From: an uncultured Porphyromonas sp. | Lineage (GTDB): Bacteria; Bacteroidota; Bacteroidia; Bacteroidales; Porphyromonadaceae | Direction: 5' to 3' | Assembly: GCF_947254915.1 (NCBI RefSeq) | Contig: NZ_CAMYEZ010000012.1 | Coordinates: 1-25,624, forward strand | Length of the DNA: 25,624 nt | Shown here: in pieces, positions 22,235 through 25,624 of the stretch | Numbering within the stretch: position 1 is the stretch's first letter | Layout: every line of letters begins with the position of its first letter | The notes under the pieces: generated by a model | Databases searched by the model: none | Seen by the model: the letters and a program-made list of their open reading frames with translations, nothing else | Told to the model about the DNA's origin: nothing | Made by a program: the position numbers and the translations under genes

Positions 22235-23716
22235 ATGAGAAAGACCTTTAACTATACACTTTACGGAGCGCTACTTCTGCTCCTCGTGGGGAGCCTGTCG
22301 GCTTGCCGTGTCAAGCAGCAAGCACAGCCGAGTGGCGTGTCGACGCTTGCTGTCGTAGGACTAAATGATATCCATGCCAACATTGATCAGTTGCCCCGCA
22401 TCGCCTTTATGGTAGATAGTATGCGGGCGATCTATCCCAACCTGCTCCTGCTAGCAGCGGGAGACCTACAGACGGGCAACCCGATCAATGACAACTTCCA
22501 GCCTAAGGGGCTACCGATCATTGAGTTGATGAATGAGATGCACTTTGACGCTTCGGCTTTGGGAAATCATGAGTTTGACCTGGGACAGCACGGGCTGGGC
22601 GACATTTCGCATCGTGCGAAGTTCCCCTTCCTCTCGGCCAATGTCTTTCCCTCGCCCTCCTATGGCATTGCCCTGAAGCCCTACAAGATCTTCACGATGC
22701 CTGACGGTACGCGGGTTTCTGTCGTGGGGCTACTTCAGCTGGGCGAGTTGGGCATTCCCGATTCGCACCCGAAGAATGTACGGGGCGTAGCTTTCACCCA
22801 GCCACTCAAGGAGATTAAGAACTACCGCTACTTGGCGGGATGCTCGGATCTGCAGATAGCTGTGACGCATATTGGCGTGCAGGAGGATACGATACTGGCG
22901 CGGGTGGCTCCCTACCTCGATCTCATCGTGGGCGGACACTCGCACACGCTCATTGATCACCCGAACGATCTGCACTCGTCCGTTCCCATCGTGCAGTCTG
23001 GCTACAAGGCGCACTACATCTCCCTCGCATTGATACGACATAGAGGTGGGCAGGTGCTCTCGCACCAAGAGATGCTCCTCCCAGCCGACCCGCACGCTGG
23101 TGGGGTCAATGAGAAGATGCAACGCATGGTGGAGGGCTACAATGCTAATCCGCTCTTTGCCGAAGTGGTGACAACTAATCCGCACCCGATCCAAGACAAA
23201 TACACGCTGGGCGCTATCTTTGCTGATGCACAGCGCTGGTATAGCCATGCGGACTTTGCGATGCAAAACCCAGGCGGCGTACGCATCGGTGAATTGCCAC
23301 AGGGCAATATTACGCTCAAAGACATCCTTCGTCTAGATCCCTTTGGCAATGAACTGACCGTGCTCACGATGACGGGACGACAGCTCAAGGAGTTCTTCCT
23401 CCGCGCCTGGACGACCGACAGCAATACGCCAGCTCACACGTCGGGGCTACGGGTGGACTACCAGCTTGACGACACGGGTGTGCTGCTCGACTGCACCGTC
23501 TATCCCGCTGGTAGCGACACTCCGATCGATCCAGACAAGCTCTACACGCTAGCCACGAGCTCTTACGTGCAGGCGGCCTACACCTACCATACTTCGGCTC
23601 CTGACAAGAACCAAGGCATCACGACTGCCGAGGTGATCGTCCAGTACCTCAAGTCACTTCCCGAGATGCCTCAGGTGGACTACAAGAGTCGCTACAACAT
23701 CCGAGTGACTCGCTAA
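22235..23716 (+). CDS. 5'-nucleotidase/metallophosphatase lipoprotein (UshA family)
   Basis: A 493-residue protein with a lipoprotein signal (hydrophobic run then GSLSAC, Cys24), probably anchored to a membrane and exposed to the periplasm or surface. The metallophosphatase domain carries the dimetal ligands: NDIHAN (about 44-49), GDLQTGN, GNHEFD at 110-115, VTHIG and GGHSHT. The C-terminal 5'-nucleotidase domain (about 310-490) has MQNPGGVRIG, LRLDPFGNELTVLTMTG and the end YNIRVTR. It likely dephosphorylates nucleotides outside the cytoplasm to recover nucleosides and phosphate; the exact substrate is unknown. It is the last gene of the ruvB-xseA operon and is followed by a strong terminator. 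Its link to DNA repair genes appears to be positional only. Confidence 0.92.
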   Translation: MRKTFNYTLYGALLLLLVGSLSACRVKQQAQPSGVSTLAVVGLNDIHANIDQLPRIAFMVDSMRAIYPNLLLLAAGDLQTGNPINDNFQPKGLPIIELMNEMHFDASALGNHEFDLGQHGLGDISHRAKFPFLSANVFPSPSYGIALKPYKIFTMPDGTRVSVVGLLQLGELGIPDSHPKNVRGVAFTQPLKEIKNYRYLAGCSDLQIAVTHIGVQEDTILARVAPYLDLIVGGHSHTLIDHPNDLHSSVPIVQSGYKAHYISLALIRHRGGQVLSHQEMLLPADPHAGGVNEKMQRMVEGYNANPLFAEVVTTNPHPIQDKYTLGAIFADAQRWYSHADFAMQNPGGVRIGELPQGNITLKDILRLDPFGNELTVLTMTGRQLKEFFLRAWTTDSNTPAHTSGLRVDYQLDDTGVLLDCTVYPAGSDTPIDPDKLYTLATSSYVQAAYTYHTSAPDKNQGITTAEVIVQYLKSLPEMPQVDYKSRYNIRVTR

Positions 23717-23759
23717 AGGAATACTCATCAGCCCCCATGCCTTTACTGGCAAAACATGA

Positions 23760-23800
23760 GGAGACTCAACCGCTTCAAGTAGCGATTGAGTCTCCTTTTT
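23760..23800 (+). terminator. Terminator of the ruvB-xseA-nucleotidase operon
   Basis: GGAGACTCAA (23760-23769) pairs with TTGAGTCTCC (23786-23795), and after one mismatch CGCT/AGCG extends the stem. TTTTT (23796-23800) follows directly, a textbook intrinsic terminator, 44 bp after the stop codon. Confidence 0.92.
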
Positions 23801-23837
23801 CTAGATTTCGTCCAACGTAGACGAACGCGTATAAGCC

Positions 23838-24095
23838 CTACTTTGGCAAGTCAAGCGGTGGCTGTCCGACGGCTTGGCGTAGCGTGTTAACCAGTAGTGC
23901 TAAGTCCACACCGCCCATCTGAGCTGCGAGCTTGAGCGGAGTACGAGGTGCTACAGTCTTGCGCAGTATCGGATTAGTCAGATTCCTATATCGATCCGAG
24001 AGCGATACCAACGTATCGATGAGCTCTGGGTAGCGGTCTAGCATCGCCCCCACTTTGGTCTCAGGGGTGATGAGTAGAGGTGTCGTATCAGTCAT
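23838..24095 (-). CDS. DUF1858 domain protein
   Basis: An 85-residue protein whose first part (LLITPETKVGAMLDRYPELIDTLVSL) matches DUF1858 (PF08984), a small domain often found beside hemerythrin-like and DUF438 proteins and, fused, in hybrid-cluster or nitrosative-stress contexts. The later part, ILRKTVAPRTPLKLAAQMGGVDLALLVNTLRQAVG, completes the helical domain. No cysteines or metal motifs are visible. Its start overlaps the end of the DUF438 gene by 8 bp, so the two are cotranscribed and probably work together. Convergent with the nucleotidase operon. Confidence 0.88.
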   Translation of the reverse strand: MTDTTPLLITPETKVGAMLDRYPELIDTLVSLSDRYRNLTNPILRKTVAPRTPLKLAAQMGGVDLALLVNTLRQAVGQPPLDLPK

Positions 24096-25326
24096 AATTC
24101 AGAAGAGTCCTAGAGCCCTCCAGTTGCCGTAGCTCAGTAATATCTTGAGAACACTCGACGACTCCTAGATAGTTACCCTCGGGGTCACGCACAGCCGTGT
24201 ACTCTATATAGATAAATCGCCCACGGAAGTTGCCAATCCAAAACTTAGCACAGCTCTGGCGACCACTCTTGAAGTCCGCAAGGATAGTCTCTACGACATG
24301 GACACTTTCGGGCGGATGACACATACGCACATCTCTACCGATGATGGATCTATTGCGAGCGAAGACTCGCTTGGGGCTGTGAGAGTAGAAGCGCACCTTA
24401 TCGTCTTTGTCCACAAAGGTGATGTCTATCGGGAGGTGGATGAGTAGAGCCTCTAGCTCCGCTACGCTAAAGGCACCAGTGGACAGCCGTATAGCATCAT
24501 GGCTCTCGTACTGAAAGTGCAGGTTGTCCGCCTCCACGTCTGGTTTCCATACAGTCTGTGGGTCATATAAACAGTATCCAAACTCAGGGGTCTCCTGATA
24601 AATGTGATACCACTCAGCCTCCGACAGTAGGTCCAGTGTCATGGGGAAGAGGATCATCTCCTCTTTGGTGATCATACTGTCCAGCATCTCCACTGCGGGG
24701 TCAAAAGTCTCCACGATGTGAGCTCTCAGAGATGCCATATCTGAAGTCTCCCCAGAGAGTACTGCTATGGCACTCTTGAGTAGCTTCCTAATCTCATCGT
24801 GCTTGCCCCACATGACTACAGGAGGTCCAGTCACTCCATGCTGCTCTAAGTATGGGAAGAGGAGGTACTCCTTGCGCAGATAGTGCTTGTCTACATCCAT
24901 CAGTCGGTTGAAGATAGATCTCAGACTTAGCAAGAGCTCCGAGAGAGGACGCTCGCAGTGCTCCTCTTTGACCTCCTTTGCCAAAGCATAGTACTCGGAG
25001 ATTACTTCTCCTAGTGCTACATTCTCAGCTCTAAAGGTGTCTATGGGATGCCCCGCTGGCACCTCTTTAGCCCCACTCACATCTATAGCTCCCTCTAGGA
25101 TCTCTGAGTGGTGGTCGCAAAAGAGCTGTATCTCATCTGTCGATAGTAGTCCCTGAGCTATCAGCTCCTCCTCGACGGCGACGACCTCTTGGTAGGGGAT
25201 AGCGTGGAGGAGTGTGGAGAGCTGTCGCTTGAGAGCTTCGGGTTGCTCTCCTTGATGTAAGCGCAGGAGTATCTCCTTGAGCATCGCCTTGCGCTCATCT
25301 GGTGTGTTATGTATGAATTCGCTCAT
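24088..25326 (-). CDS. DUF438 - hemerythrin-like - PAS sensor protein
   Basis: A 412-residue soluble protein with three domains in order. DUF438 (about 10-80: ERKAMLKEILLRLHQGE, ending IQLFCDHHSEILEGA). A hemerythrin-like four-helix domain (about 90-235), with candidate iron ligands in HPIDTF, DKHYLRKEYLLFPYLE, WGKHDEI and TKEEMILFP. A C-terminal PAS domain (about 285-400), with LPIDITFVDKDDKVRFYSHSPKRVFARN, IGRDVRMCHPPESVHVVETIL, and EYTAVRDPEGNYLGVVECSQDITELR. No kinase, cyclase or DNA-binding output is present. Hemerythrin-like proteins bind oxygen or NO through a di-iron site, so a role in sensing or detoxifying these gases is a family-based inference, as is a haem or flavin ligand in the PAS. 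It is first in a two-gene operon with the DUF1858 protein. Confidence 0.9.
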   Translation of the reverse strand: MSEFIHNTPDERKAMLKEILLRLHQGEQPEALKRQLSTLLHAIPYQEVVAVEEELIAQGLLSTDEIQLFCDHHSEILEGAIDVSGAKEVPAGHPIDTFRAENVALGEVISEYYALAKEVKEEHCERPLSELLLSLRSIFNRLMDVDKHYLRKEYLLFPYLEQHGVTGPPVVMWGKHDEIRKLLKSAIAVLSGETSDMASLRAHIVETFDPAVEMLDSMITKEEMILFPMTLDLLSEAEWYHIYQETPEFGYCLYDPQTVWKPDVEADNLHFQYESHDAIRLSTGAFSVAELEALLIHLPIDITFVDKDDKVRFYSHSPKRVFARNRSIIGRDVRMCHPPESVHVVETILADFKSGRQSCAKFWIGNFRGRFIYIEYTAVRDPEGNYLGVVECSQDITELRQLEGSRTLLNYD

Positions 25327-25369
25327 ATTTCACTGATTGTTTAAAGTGAATTTATATCAGTCTAATCAA

Positions 25370-25416
25370 GACTGGCTGGCCACCCCCTTAGGGTTAACCA
25401 GTCGTCGGCAAATGTA
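25370..25416 (-). promoter_or_regulatory. Putative promoter and leader hairpin of the DUF438 operon
   Basis: On the minus strand TACATTTG (25416-25409) fits the -7 consensus about 82 nt before the start. Directly after it GACTGG/CCAGTC (25370-25375 with 25398-25403) plus an inner ACCC/GGGT form a hairpin at the 5' end of the predicted leader. I did not find a clear FNR- or HcpR-type dyad. Confidence 0.45.
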
Positions 25417-25511
25417 CATATTTTGGTCAGAATATAAGACGTATATCCCCCGTAGATTCAATCAGCAAATGCGGGGTGGTGCACGATCTAGAATGAGTTC
25501 GTTGATGCTAC

Positions 25512-25624
25512 TATCAAGGAAATCGTCCAATTCCTCGGTGGAGATTGAAGATTATTCAGTGAGGAACGAACAAATTCTTCGGAACTTCGAAATCTTTCTT
25601 CCGAAGTTTCATTTCATTCTTCCG
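25512..25624 (-). repeat. Dispersed ~21-bp-period repeat, copy D (cut by the edge)
   Basis: In reverse orientation, and it continues past the right edge. The final 36 nt (25589-25624) are the exact reverse complement of 5383-5418 in copy A. Further left it shares diverged words (TTCCTCGGTGGAGAT, GTGAGGAACGAA) with copy C. It lies about 100 bp upstream of the predicted DUF438 promoter. Confidence 0.8.

Overview
The window looks like chromosome from a Bacteroidales bacterium, most likely a Porphyromonas of the P. asaccharolytica/uenonis type. I base this on three things: promoters of the Bacteroidetes form (TAnnTTTG, with TTG about 20 nt upstream) before most transcription units, the lack of clear Shine-Dalgarno sequences, and the character of the proteins (hexameric GdhA, a CoA-transferase of the 4-hydroxybutyrate type, secreted alpha-2-macroglobulin and GH92 proteins, a DUF438/hemerythrin protein). 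The species is inferred from memory of protein families, not from a search.

Layout. 1-2458 (-): N-terminal 819 residues of a secreted alpha-2-macroglobulin-like protein that runs off the left edge. 2785-3450 (+): ung, behind a structured leader. 3464-3648: a MITE-like element with 12-bp terminal inverted repeats and a 5-bp target duplication. 3778-5115 (-): gdhA with its own promoter and terminator hairpins. 5758-9267 (+): a two-gene ABC half-transporter operon. 9638-10876 and 10942-12105 (+): ugd and an iron-type alcohol dehydrogenase. 12243-13553 (+): a family I CoA-transferase ended by a strong terminator. 13722-14803 (-): lrgAB. 15006-16190 (-): a DUF2007 plus tandem Usp protein. 16312-16572 (-): a small helix-turn-helix-like protein. 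16669-18902 (-): a dciA-like gene overlapping a divergent GH92 lipoprotein gene. 19018-19101 (-): tRNA-Leu(CAA). 19647-23716 (+): ruvB-xseA-nucleotidase operon closed by a textbook terminator. 23838-25326 (-): DUF438/hemerythrin/PAS protein and an overlapping DUF1858 protein.

Functionally this is mostly core genome: DNA repair and replication (ung, dciA-like, ruvB, xseA), amino-acid fermentation and acyl-CoA metabolism (gdhA, CoA-transferase, Fe-ADH), envelope and surface functions (ugd, lrgAB, A2M, GH92, nucleotidase lipoprotein), and stress or gas sensing (Usp, DUF438).

The most unusual content is intergenic. Four dispersed copies of an AT-rich repeat (about 5284-5475, 9371-9530, 19289-19490, 25512-end) are each built from degenerate units spaced about 21 bp, and copies share exact blocks of 36-42 nt. 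With the MITE-like element, these are the best candidates for undescribed structure. I found no CRISPR array, phage, restriction system or complete insertion sequence.
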